Assembly (NCBI GenBank): GCA_023414985.1
Contig: JAEZLY010000159.1
Span: forward strand, 1-25,009
From: Bacillota bacterium
GTDB taxonomy: Bacteria > Bacillota > Clostridia > Lachnospirales > Lachnospiraceae
Length of the DNA stretch: 25,009 nucleotides
Direction of reading: 5' to 3'
Shown here: positions 14,030 through 21,327 of the stretch, piece by piece
How positions within the stretch are numbered: the first letter of the stretch is position 1
Layout of the letters: every line of letters starts with the position of its first letter
Made by a program: the position numbers and the translations under genes
The notes under the pieces: model-generated
Databases searched by the model: none
Seen by the model: the letters and a program-made list of their open reading frames with translations, nothing else
What the model was told of the DNA's origin: nothing

Positions 14030-14938
14030 CTATAAGCTCTTTCCTGTTACATTCAAAAACACATCATCCATGGTACCCTGAATTACCTCGAAGGACTTTA
14101 AATTCTCTTTGATCCTATTCAATATCTCAAGACCGAACATGGAATCCGGGATCGTAACCCGGATATGATTACTTCTGGGCTCAAAGCTGAGCTTCTCCTC
14201 GGTTAACCTTTTTGTCAGTTCGTCTTTATCCTCGGGTACCAGCTTCAAGATATCCTGCGCATGTTGCTCCTTTAATTCTGAAGGCGTACCGTTCGCCACC
14301 AGCATTCCGGATTCCATGATGGAGATGTATTGGGCCTTCGCAGCTTCCTCCATATAGTGTGTCGTCAGAAAGACCGTCATCCTATCTTCCTTCCTCAGCT
14401 TTTCGATACTTTCCCATACATGCTGTCTGGTCTGCGGATCGAGTCCGGTGGTAGGTTCATCTAAGAACAATATCTCTGGCCGGTTCATCAGTGCCTTTGC
14501 GATCTCACATCTTCTCTTCTGTCCGCCGGAAAGCTTGCGAAACTGTCTATGCAGCAGTTCCCCGATATCCAGGATATCACATACATAATTCAAATTTCTC
14601 TGAATTGACTTACTGCTGCTGTCATAAAGAGATGCTCTGGTCACAAGATTCTCTTTGATCGTGAGCCGATCATCTAATGTATTATCCTGAAATACTACGC
14701 CGATTTTATTCCGGATCTCCCTATCTTCTTTCCCCAGACGGAACCCGCAGATAGTTGCTTCTCCCTCCGTCCTTCCTAATAGGGTACAGAGCATATTGAT
14801 CGTAGTGGACTTTCCGGCTCCGTTTACTCCAAGAAACCCATAAAGCTGCCCCTTCTTCACCCGGAAGCTGATATCATCCACCGCTTTGATCTCCTTAAAA
14901 TATTTTTTTAAATGATTCACTGTAATGACATCTTCCAT
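14030..14938 (-). CDS. ABC transporter ATP-binding protein of an ABC-2 export system
   Basis: A 302-aa ATPase. Walker A is G37-T45 (GVNGAGKST), the Q-loop is Q84, the signature LSGGQKRR starts at L136, Walker B with catalytic Glu is D160-E161 (FLDEPTTGLD) and the switch His is H194. Residues about 225-302 form the C-terminal extension common in drug and bacteriocin export ATPases (BcrA/DrrA type). The start was set at ATG 14938, preceded by GGGAAG; the frame upstream runs through the promoter and terminator region and is not credible. It is the first gene of the operon with permease, LytTR and DUF3021. Confidence 0.93.
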   Translation of the reverse strand: MEDVITVNHLKKYFKEIKAVDDISFRVKKGQLYGFLGVNGAGKSTTINMLCTLLGRTEGEATICGFRLGKEDREIRNKIGVVFQDNTLDDRLTIKENLVTRASLYDSSSKSIQRNLNYVCDILDIGELLHRQFRKLSGGQKRRCEIAKALMNRPEILFLDEPTTGLDPQTRQHVWESIEKLRKEDRMTVFLTTHYMEEAAKAQYISIMESGMLVANGTPSELKEQHAQDILKLVPEDKDELTKRLTEEKLSFEPRSNHIRVTIPDSMFGLEILNRIKENLKSFEVIQGTMDDVFLNVTGKSL

Positions 14939-14986
14939 AATTTCTTCCCTTTCCTCCAATGATACCTTATGTTGTTTGTTGGTATG

Positions 14987-15015
14987 AGAATATACTTTTT
15001 CCGCTCCGGGTGCAA
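14987..15015 (-). promoter_or_regulatory. Possible promoter of the ABC-2/LytTR operon
   Basis: Minus-strand TTGCAC (15010-15015), a 17-nt spacer and TATTCT (14987-14992) lie about 50 nt before the ATPase start and just after the terminator of the acetyltransferase gene. The match is only partial, as expected for a regulated promoter. Confidence 0.35.
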
Positions 15016-15055
15016 TAGCCACAGGGGTAAGTTGCTGTATGAAAAGGTAAGCTGT

Positions 15056-15096
15056 AAAAAAAGAGCTATGAGTTGCCTTAGGGCAAATCATAACTC
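15056..15096 (-). terminator. Intrinsic terminator of the acetyltransferase gene
   Basis: On the minus strand a stem of nine positions (15088-15096 with 15063-15071, one mismatch) continues with a 5-bp stem (15082-15086 with 15073-15077) and is followed by seven T's (15062-15056). This separates the acetyltransferase transcript from the ABC-2 operon. Confidence 0.85.
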
Positions 15097-15151
15097 CTAT
15101 TCATTCTTTTCTTTATACTCTAGCCATTATATTTCAAGAATTCTATTTTCT

Positions 15152-15592
15152 TTACGGAAGCCATTGAATAAATGCTGTCTTATCCAGCCTGTTGTACCCG
15201 GCCTTCTCATAAAAATTCAATGTGCTCTCCTTCTTGGAGCCGGTCATAAGCATGATTTTATAGCAATTCTCTTGCAATGCGATACCTTTTGCAGCACCCA
15301 GCATCTGTGTTCCGCAGCCTTTATTCCGTAATCGTTCCTCCGTTATGACATTCTCTATCAAAGCGTATGGACGTTGATTATGAGTCAGATTCGGGACGAT
15401 TATCACCACGCAGGAAGCAATGACGCTATCCTCCTCGATTCCGATCAGGATATGATGATTCTGATCCTTTAGAATCTGCTGCCACAGCGTACTCAGCTTA
15501 TCGCCATCTTCAGGCATCGGATTATCATGCAGTTGGGTATATTGCTGCAGTAATCCTTTCAGATCTTTTTCCTCAACTTCCCTGATTATCAT
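15152..15592 (-). CDS. GNAT-family N-acetyltransferase
   Basis: A 146-aa single-domain acetyltransferase that would use acetyl-CoA. Motif A is at about residues 79-98, with the R-N-K-G-C-G-T acetyl-CoA loop (R88 to T94), and the C-terminal NFYEKAGYNR motif B is typical. The acceptor substrate cannot be deduced. ATG 15592 follows GGGAGGGAG. It is flanked downstream by a clear terminator, and the gap to the zinc-ribbon gene upstream contains a small perfect hairpin (15682-15696). Confidence 0.9.
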   Translation of the reverse strand: MIIREVEEKDLKGLLQQYTQLHDNPMPEDGDKLSTLWQQILKDQNHHILIGIEEDSVIASCVVIIVPNLTHNQRPYALIENVITEERLRNKGCGTQMLGAAKGIALQENCYKIMLMTGSKKESTLNFYEKAGYNRLDKTAFIQWLP

Positions 15593-15681
15593 AGTCTCCC
15601 TCCCGGATATCCTACCGCTTAATTACAGCACAGCTGATTTTCTAATGATAATAGTATCTAAAAATTATCTCTAGCTCATCA

Positions 15682-15696
15682 GTCAGATATTCTGAC
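15682..15696 (-). repeat. Short perfect hairpin between zinc-ribbon and acetyltransferase genes
   Basis: GTCAGA and TCTGAC form a 6-bp stem with a TAT loop, 13 nt after the zinc-ribbon stop. The T-rich stretch on the minus strand lies about 15 nt further on, so it is at best a weak terminator for the two-component operon. Confidence 0.35.
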
Positions 15697-15708
15697 CCGG
15701 ATTGCAGA

Positions 15709-15903
15709 TTACGGTCTGAATTTATATGGATCCTTCACATAGCTATGAACAACACTGCCGCAATCCGAGCAAATGATATAATAGATCTTGCTGGCCTTAA
15801 AAATATTTCTTACGGAGGAAACCGCTGCATAGCCGGATTGATATCCTTCTCCCAGCTGATTGCTTCCGCAGAAAGGGCATTTCTCAATATTGAATTTCTG
15901 CAT
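15709..15903 (-). CDS. Small zinc-ribbon protein
   Basis: A 64-aa protein with two knuckles, C9-P-F-C12-G and C45-S-D-C48-G, spaced as a single zinc ribbon. The 32 residues between are polar and then hydrophobic (about residues 25-44). I recognise no named family. It begins 10 nt after the histidine kinase stop codon, with a strong GGGAGG site in that gap, so it is in the two-component operon. Nothing in the sequence shows its function; nucleic-acid or protein binding is the default guess for such ribbons. Confidence 0.7.
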   Translation of the reverse strand: MQKFNIEKCPFCGSNQLGEGYQSGYAAVSSVRNIFKASKIYYIICSDCGSVVHSYVKDPYKFRP

Positions 15904-15913
15904 TTTACCTCCC

Positions 15914-17341
15914 TTAGTATCTTCTCTTCGGTATGGTTATGATGAAGCTGGAGCCCTTCTTATACTGCGACCGAACCTTAATCTTTCCGGTATGGGCCAG
16001 GATGATCAGCTTCGCCAGGGACAGTCCCAGTCCATGCCCGCTGATATTCTGGTTCCGGACATGCTCCGAACGGTAAAAACGGTTAAAGATATTGTCTATA
16101 TCCTTCCTTGTCATACCAATGCCGGTATCAGAAACGGTAATGACACAATCATCGCTGATCTTCTGACAGGAGATAGTAATCTCATCTCCATCCTTCGTAT
16201 ATTTTACCGCATTATCGATAAAAATACGGATTGCCTGCTTCAAAGCCTGCTTGTCACCGTAAACAATAACATCCTCAATGATCGGACTATTAATCACTCT
16301 GTTGACAGCCACCAGCTTCGTCTCCTTTACCATATCCTCTACCAGGGGCCTCATATTAAAGCGCTTCTTCGTTAATTTCAGAGTCTTCTTATCATGTCTG
16401 GACAGAAACAGAAGTTTTTCCACAAGATCCTGCATGCTTCTGGCTTCGTTCTGAATTGCCTCAATGGATTCCTGTAATACCTCTTCGTTGGAGCTTCCCC
16501 AGCGATTCAGCATATTAATATAGCCCTGGATAACCGAGATCGGTGTTCTGAGTTCATGGGAAGCATCCGATACAAACTGCTTCTGGCTCTCATAAGAGGT
16601 CTCGATCCGGTCCAGCATGGCATTGATGACATTAGCCAGATCCTTCAACTCATTCTTGGTCCCCTCGACATTCAGTCGTTCACTGTGAAGGTTATTCACG
16701 GTCAGTCTGTTCGCTGTTGCAGACATGACTCTGACCGGCTCGAACAGTTTTACATCACTGCGCTTGCCCTTCCTGATGACCAGGGCAACCACCACCAGAT
16801 ATAATATCACAAGCTTCCAGAGAATCGACAGGAAGGTCTGATAGCTGTGTGTCATGTTATATTGAAAGGTTGCTGAGAAATTAATGTCATGGGCGCTGAA
16901 CTCCCGTTTCTCATTGATTATCATACTGTAATATTTGCTGCCCGGGTCAAAATGAAATCCGTGAAAGAACGTATTTGATGTTCCCGGTTGATATTCCAGG
17001 TCACTGTAAATGATTTTTCCCGTGTCCTGATCCCATACCATCATGGAAAAACCGCGTGCATAATAAGGATTCTCAATCCCTCTATAATTACTTTCCTTCA
17101 CATTACTGATAAAGTCCTTCGATATCTGATCATAATCTTCCTTAACGGAATACATATAAACAGCAAAAAACCCAAATAGCAACAGGACCCCATGAGTCAG
17201 CATCAGTTTTAAGTATGCCATGGATATACGGAAGGCCATGGAAAGGCGAAACGTACTCAGCCAAGCCTCTTTCTTTTTACGGATCGGCAGAATCGTCTTT
17301 CGCAACACAAATCTTAATATCTCTAAGGGTTTTATCTTCAT
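15914..17341 (-). CDS. Membrane sensor histidine kinase (EnvZ/OmpR-type system)
   Basis: A 475-aa sensor. After a basic 40-residue cytoplasmic tail come TM1 (about 44-64), an extracytoplasmic sensing domain (about 65-168), TM2 (about 170-189), a HAMP region (about 192-250), a dimerisation/phosphoacceptor domain with H262 (SHELRTP) and a HATPase domain. The HATPase shows N377 in the N box, G1 DTGIG (D405) and G2 GHGLGL (435-440). All catalytic residues are present. The unusually long basic N-terminus precedes TM1; ATG 17341 follows AAAAGGGGA by about 10 nt, so the long tail may be real or a later ATG (residue 36 or 41) may be used. The partner response regulator lies 29 nt upstream. The stimulus is unknown. 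Confidence 0.93.
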   Translation of the reverse strand: MKIKPLEILRFVLRKTILPIRKKKEAWLSTFRLSMAFRISMAYLKLMLTHGVLLLFGFFAVYMYSVKEDYDQISKDFISNVKESNYRGIENPYYARGFSMMVWDQDTGKIIYSDLEYQPGTSNTFFHGFHFDPGSKYYSMIINEKREFSAHDINFSATFQYNMTHSYQTFLSILWKLVILYLVVVALVIRKGKRSDVKLFEPVRVMSATANRLTVNNLHSERLNVEGTKNELKDLANVINAMLDRIETSYESQKQFVSDASHELRTPISVIQGYINMLNRWGSSNEEVLQESIEAIQNEARSMQDLVEKLLFLSRHDKKTLKLTKKRFNMRPLVEDMVKETKLVAVNRVINSPIIEDVIVYGDKQALKQAIRIFIDNAVKYTKDGDEITISCQKISDDCVITVSDTGIGMTRKDIDNIFNRFYRSEHVRNQNISGHGLGLSLAKLIILAHTGKIKVRSQYKKGSSFIITIPKRRY

Positions 17342-17370
17342 CCGGTCGTTGTCCCCTTTTCTTGCGGAGC

Positions 17371-18057
17371 TTATTTCTGTTCATCCTTAATGATGTACCC
17401 CACGCCTCGTACCGTCGATATCAAGTGCACACCGTATTTTTCATCTATCTTCTGTCTTAAGTAGCGCACATAGACATCGACTACATTGGTATCTCCGAAA
17501 TACTCGTAATCCCATACATTATTCAATAGCTGTTCTCTGGTCAAGGCGATGTTCTTATTTTTCATCATATATTCCAGCAACTCATATTCCTTCTTTGTCA
17601 ATACCAGCTCATCTTCTCCGAATAATGCACTGTGGCTGGCCAGATTCAAAGTTACTCCTCCAATGGAGAGGATATCTCCTTTCGGTTCGGATGTCTGCTT
17701 CCTTCGGTTTAAGGCAACCCGTATTCTTGCCAGTAATTCCTCTATGGCGAAGGGCTTCGTCATATAATCGTCGGCACCCGTGTCCAACCCTGCAACCTTG
17801 TCACTAACGTCATCCTTTGCAGTCAGCATGATGATTGGAACCTGAGATTCCAGTCTGATTCTCCGGCAGACTTCAATACCGTTTAAGCCCGGCAGCATGA
17901 TATCCAGTACCACAAGATCCACGTTTTCCTTCAGCGCTTTCTCGAGACCCGTTCTTCCGTCCCCAGCAAGCAGCACCTCATAGCCCTCATGCTTTAATTC
18001 AAGCTCTAAGAATCTTCCTATCTTAATTTCATCTTCCACGATTAATATCCTGGCCAC
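17371..18057 (-). CDS. OmpR-family response regulator
   Basis: A 228-aa regulator with a receiver domain (residues 1-118; acidic pair E8-D9, phosphoacceptor D52, T79, K101) and a C-terminal OmpR/PhoB winged helix (about 130-225, with TREQLLNNVWDYEYFGDTN and STVRGVGYI). It starts at GTG 18057, eight nt after AGGAGG; no ATG is placed better. It is the first gene of a response regulator, kinase and zinc-ribbon operon with its own promoter at 18099-18127, just downstream of the tkt terminator. Confidence 0.95.
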   Translation of the reverse strand: MARILIVEDEIKIGRFLELELKHEGYEVLLAGDGRTGLEKALKENVDLVVLDIMLPGLNGIEVCRRIRLESQVPIIMLTAKDDVSDKVAGLDTGADDYMTKPFAIEELLARIRVALNRRKQTSEPKGDILSIGGVTLNLASHSALFGEDELVLTKKEYELLEYMMKNKNIALTREQLLNNVWDYEYFGDTNVVDVYVRYLRQKIDEKYGVHLISTVRGVGYIIKDEQK

Positions 18058-18098
18058 TACAGTATCCTCCTCTTACAAGTACTTCAACATCTTATACC

Positions 18099-18127
18099 AT
18101 TGTATCGGTTACTGTAAGATTTTTCAA
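18099..18127 (-). promoter_or_regulatory. Promoter of the two-component operon
   Basis: Minus-strand TTGAAA (18122-18127) and TACAAT (18099-18104) are spaced by exactly 17 nt, each 5/6 to consensus, about 42 nt before the GTG start. Confidence 0.7.
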
Positions 18128-18151
18128 TATGTCTATATTAAATTTCTATTA

Positions 18152-18196
18152 GAAACAAAATGCCCCTTGTAAAGCACAGGCTTTCACAAGGAGCAT
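18152..18196 (-). terminator. Intrinsic terminator of the tal-tkt operon
   Basis: On the minus strand the arms 18186-18196 and 18160-18170 pair over 10 of 11 positions and continue with CTTT/AAAG (18181-18184 with 18171-18174, one bulge), followed by TTTTGTTTC. It lies 165 nt beyond the tkt stop, after the cloverleaf. Confidence 0.75.
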
Positions 18197-18227
18197 AACA
18201 ATGTTAATTTGAATCTTTATAGAGAAG

Positions 18228-18350
18228 GATAAAAGGTCAAGTCACCGAAGGTGACGCTGTAAGCTAATACAAGGAAGATCTCGGAAAGTTAACTTTCCAG
18301 AGGCTTCCTTGTATTAGCTGCCCGGCTGTTTATCAGCCGGACCTTTTGTC
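18228..18350 (-). ncRNA. Cloverleaf (four-way junction) structure in the tkt 3' region, candidate structured RNA
   Basis: P1 closes the element with 8 perfect bp (18231-18238 with 18340-18347), extendable by three more pairs to 18228/18350. Inside are P2, a 6-bp hairpin (18241-18246 with 18250-18255, 3-nt loop); P3, a perfect 16-bp stem (18262-18277 with 18304-18319) crowned by a nearly continuous inner stem (18280-18288 with 18293-18302); and P4, a 6-bp hairpin (18323-18328 with 18334-18339, 5-nt loop) stacked directly on P1. Junction linkers are 2, 6, 3 and 0 nt. It begins 12 nt after the tkt stop and lies before the operon terminator. I match it to no known RNA family. It could also be a small non-coding mobile repeat. 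Confidence 0.6.
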
Positions 18351-18362
18351 TATTATAAATTC

Positions 18363-20345
18363 TTACAGTACACTCTTAACAGCCTTAACTACATTCTCAG
18401 TAGTAAATCCGAACTTCTTGAACAGGGTGCCTGCCGGTGCAGAAGCGCCGAAGCCCTTCATTGTAACAGTTGTACCGTCAAGTCCTACATACTTGCCCCA
18501 ACCGAAATCAGTGGCTGCTTCTACGGCTACTCTTGCTCTTACACTCTTCGGAAGGATCGTCTCCTTGTATTCCTGAGACTGAGACTCGAATAAGTCAAGG
18601 GAAGGGAAGCTTACAACTCTGACATCAATGCCTTCCTTACCAAGCTCAGCTTGTGCGTTGACGCCAAGCTCAACCTCAGAACCGCTTGCCATAATGATTG
18701 CATCCGGAACCTTCTTCTTGGAATCTGAGATGATATAGCCTCCCTTTAATGCTTCCTTGGAAGAGCCCTCATACTGAGGAAGGTTCTGACGGGTCAGCAC
18801 CAGAGCGGTAGGGGTCTTGGTGGAGGTGATAGCATAATACCAAGCTGCGATACACTCTGTCGCATCTGCCGGTCTGAATACGGTAAAGTTCGGCATTGCG
18901 CGAAGCATTGCGAGCTGCTCGATCGGCTCATGGGTAGGTCCGTCCTCGCCTACACCGATACTGTCATGAGTTAATACAAAAGTCATAGGAAGACCCATTA
19001 ATGCAGAAAGTCTTGCCATCGGCTTCACATAATCACTAAATACGAAGAAGGTGGATACATAAGCTCTTAAGCCGCCATGAAGTGCAATTCCGTTACCCAT
19101 AGCTGCCATTGCAAGCTCTCTTACACCGAAGTGAAGGTTACGTCCGCCATAATTCTCTTTGGAGAAATCGCCCATATCGTTCATATAGGTCTTGGTGGAA
19201 GGCGCAAGGTCAGCTGCACCGCCGATTACATTCGGAAGATAATTCTTGATACGGTTTAAAATCATGCCTGATAAGTTTCTGGTTGCTTCCGGCTTATCTG
19301 CATATGCCCAGAAATCATCACTGTCAAGTAAGTTCTTACCTGCGTTCTCATCATGATACTGCTCCCATAAGGTCTTCAACTCAGGGAATTTACTGCAGTA
19401 CTCGGCAAACATCTTATTCCAGGAATCCTCTGCCTTCCCAAGGTCTTTCACGATGGATTTATAATTGTCATAAACCTCGCCCGGTACAAAGAAAGGTTCT
19501 TCGCTGGGCCATCCGAAGTTTTGCTTCATTGCGATTACATTGTCTGCACCAAGAGGCTCTCCATGAGCACTTGCCTTTCCTTCCTTAGGACTGCCGAAGC
19601 CAATCTTAGTCTTTACGGTAATCATGGAAGGTCTGGATAGATCTGCCTTTGCTGCTTCAATTGCTGCACCGATCTCAGCCAGGTTATTACCATCCTCAAC
19701 AACCAGAGTCTGGAACCCGAAGGCTTCGAAACGTTTCTTTACATCCTCGGTGAAGGCGATATCTGTACTGCCTTCAATGGAAATCTTATTGCTGTCATAT
19801 AATACAATCAGCTTACCAAGGCCTAAGGTACCTGCCAATGACATTGCCTCAGAGGTAATACCTTCCATCATACAACCGTCGCCGCCAAGTACAAAAGTAT
19901 AATGATCCACTACAGGGTAGCCTTCTTTATTGAACTTCGCTGAAAGGTGAGCCTCACCCATTGCCATGCCGACAGCCATAGCCATACCTGCACCAAGCGG
20001 ACCAGTGGTAGCTTCCACTCCAACTGTATGACCGTACTCAGGATGTCCGGGAGTTAAGGATCCATCCTGACGGAACTGCATTAAATCTTCTTTTGTAAGG
20101 CCATAGCCGAATAAATGTAATAAGGAGTATAACAGCATGGAGCCGTGGCCACCGGACAGGATAAATCTGTCCCTGTTATCCCATTTCGGATTAGCGGGAT
20201 TATGTTTCATATGCTTTGCCCATAATTCATAAGACATTGCTGCAGAACCCAGCGGTAAACCCGGATGTCCGGAATTTGCTTTTTGAACGCCATCAGCGGA
20301 TAATACTCTTATCGCATTTACTGACATTGTATCGATGTTGCTCAT
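18363..20345 (-). CDS. tkt: Transketolase
   Basis: This full-length 660-aa thiamine-diphosphate enzyme moves two-carbon units between ketose and aldose phosphates in the non-oxidative pentose phosphate pathway. The N-terminal ThDP-pyrophosphate domain has H27 (NSGHPG), H67 (SGGHGS), GPLGAG (115-120) and the GDGCMMEG Mg/ThDP motif (155-162). A central pyrimidine-binding domain includes the NLHFGVREL segment with the activating Glu, THDSIGVGEDGPTHEP and FRPADATE, and a C-terminal domain follows. ATG 20345 follows AAGGAGG. It sits 50 nt after tal on the same strand, forming a tal-tkt operon that supplies pentoses and erythrose phosphate without the oxidative branch. Confidence 0.97.
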   Translation of the reverse strand: MSNIDTMSVNAIRVLSADGVQKANSGHPGLPLGSAAMSYELWAKHMKHNPANPKWDNRDRFILSGGHGSMLLYSLLHLFGYGLTKEDLMQFRQDGSLTPGHPEYGHTVGVEATTGPLGAGMAMAVGMAMGEAHLSAKFNKEGYPVVDHYTFVLGGDGCMMEGITSEAMSLAGTLGLGKLIVLYDSNKISIEGSTDIAFTEDVKKRFEAFGFQTLVVEDGNNLAEIGAAIEAAKADLSRPSMITVKTKIGFGSPKEGKASAHGEPLGADNVIAMKQNFGWPSEEPFFVPGEVYDNYKSIVKDLGKAEDSWNKMFAEYCSKFPELKTLWEQYHDENAGKNLLDSDDFWAYADKPEATRNLSGMILNRIKNYLPNVIGGAADLAPSTKTYMNDMGDFSKENYGGRNLHFGVRELAMAAMGNGIALHGGLRAYVSTFFVFSDYVKPMARLSALMGLPMTFVLTHDSIGVGEDGPTHEPIEQLAMLRAMPNFTVFRPADATECIAAWYYAITSTKTPTALVLTRQNLPQYEGSSKEALKGGYIISDSKKKVPDAIIMASGSEVELGVNAQAELGKEGIDVRVVSFPSLDLFESQSQEYKETILPKSVRARVAVEAATDFGWGKYVGLDGTTVTMKGFGASAPAGTLFKKFGFTTENVVKAVKSVL

Positions 20346-20395
20346 TGTAGATCCTCCTTAAATAATAAAATGTATTTTAATAGTATCCCTAAATA

Positions 20396-21049
20396 TTACT
20401 CTCCAAATACTGCCCTATAATCCTGCTGGAACTTCTCAATTCCTGCAGTAGTCAAAGGATGCTTAGTGCACTGCTCAATTACACTGTAAGGAACGGTAGC
20501 AATATCAGCACCTGCCAAAGCACAATCTGTGATGTGAATGGAGCTGCGGATACTGGCTGCAATAATTTCAGTCTTAATGTCATAACTATGGAAAATATGA
20601 GATATCGTTCTGATCAGCTCTGTACCTTCCGTTGAAATATCGTCCAGACGTCCGACAAAAGGAGATACATAAGTTGCACCGGCTCTTGCTGCAAGTAATG
20701 CTTGATTTGCGGTAAAAATCAGTGTAACATTTGTCTTAATTCCCTCGGATGCCAACACCTTGGTTGCCTTTAAGCCTTCCAGTGTCATAGGAATTTTTAC
20801 TACCATATTAGGATGAATTTTGGCGATTTCCCTGCCCTCTTTAATCATATCCTCAGCAAGTACTGTTGTAGCCTTAACCTCACCGCTGATCGGTCCATCC
20901 ACAATCTTGGTGATTTCATTAATAACCTCTTCAAAAATTCTTCCTTCCTTCGCAATCAAGGATGGATTGGTTGTTACTCCGCAGATTACGCCTAAATCAT
21001 TTGCTTTCTTAATTTCTTCCACATTTGCCGTATCAAGAAACAGCTTCAT
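20396..21049 (-). CDS. tal: Transaldolase, TalC/FSA-type short form
   Basis: A 217-aa enzyme of the short (about 215-aa) transaldolase/fructose-6-phosphate aldolase group, a TIM barrel using a Schiff-base lysine, K85 (VVKIPM). The N-terminal FLDTANVEEI and GVTTNPSL motifs are intact. The active-site position that is Tyr131 in E. coli fructose-6-phosphate aldolase is Phe131 here (SPFVGRLDD), which is the transaldolase state; with tkt next door, transaldolase is the better call. The start was set at ATG 21049, seven nt after GGAGG; an ATG two codons earlier sits too close to that site. A structured leader and a palindromic promoter region lie upstream. Confidence 0.95.
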   Translation of the reverse strand: MKLFLDTANVEEIKKANDLGVICGVTTNPSLIAKEGRIFEEVINEITKIVDGPISGEVKATTVLAEDMIKEGREIAKIHPNMVVKIPMTLEGLKATKVLASEGIKTNVTLIFTANQALLAARAGATYVSPFVGRLDDISTEGTELIRTISHIFHSYDIKTEIIAASIRSSIHITDCALAGADIATVPYSVIEQCTKHPLTTAGIEKFQQDYRAVFGE

Positions 21050-21088
21050 AAACATACCTCCCTAAGTGCATGACAGCGCGCAGTATCA

Positions 21089-21120
21089 ATCGGACAATAT
21101 ATTTCATATACTTGTCCGAT
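21089..21120 (-). promoter_or_regulatory. Strong hairpin in the tal leader
   Basis: ATCGGACAA and TTGTCCGAT form 9 perfect bp, extended after a one-base bulge by about 5 A-T pairs to a TTC/GAA triloop. It lies 40 nt before the tal ribosome site. Outer complementary segments TGACA/TGTCA and TGCATGA/TCATGCA (about 21068-21156) could enclose it, and two smaller hairpins lie around 21162-21200. It may regulate tal-tkt translation or stabilise the message. Confidence 0.5.
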
Positions 21121-21238
21121 GGCACGTGTCAGTATAATGAATTTCATGCATCTATAAAGCCAGTTCGGGAGAACTTCATATCAGTCTTTCAGGACTTATG
21201 ATTAGTCAAACTCCGATGTCATTGCTTATCATATGCAT

Positions 21239-21278
21239 ATAGTATATTAACTATACTATTTTTTGCACTATAATGCAA
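21239..21278 (-). promoter_or_regulatory. Probable tal-tkt promoter with palindromic operator
   Basis: Minus-strand TTGCAT (21273-21278), a 17-nt spacer and TATAGT (21250-21255) form a promoter giving a leader of about 195 nt. A perfect 8-bp inverted repeat, ATAGTATA/TATACTAT with a 5-nt centre (21239-21259), covers the -10 and start region. A second small dyad (TGCA...TGCA) overlaps the -35. The first dyad looks like a repressor site. Confidence 0.45.
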
Positions 21279-21327
21279 TCGGCAAAATATACACACATTC
21301 CTACAAAAACAATTATTTTCTATACAC

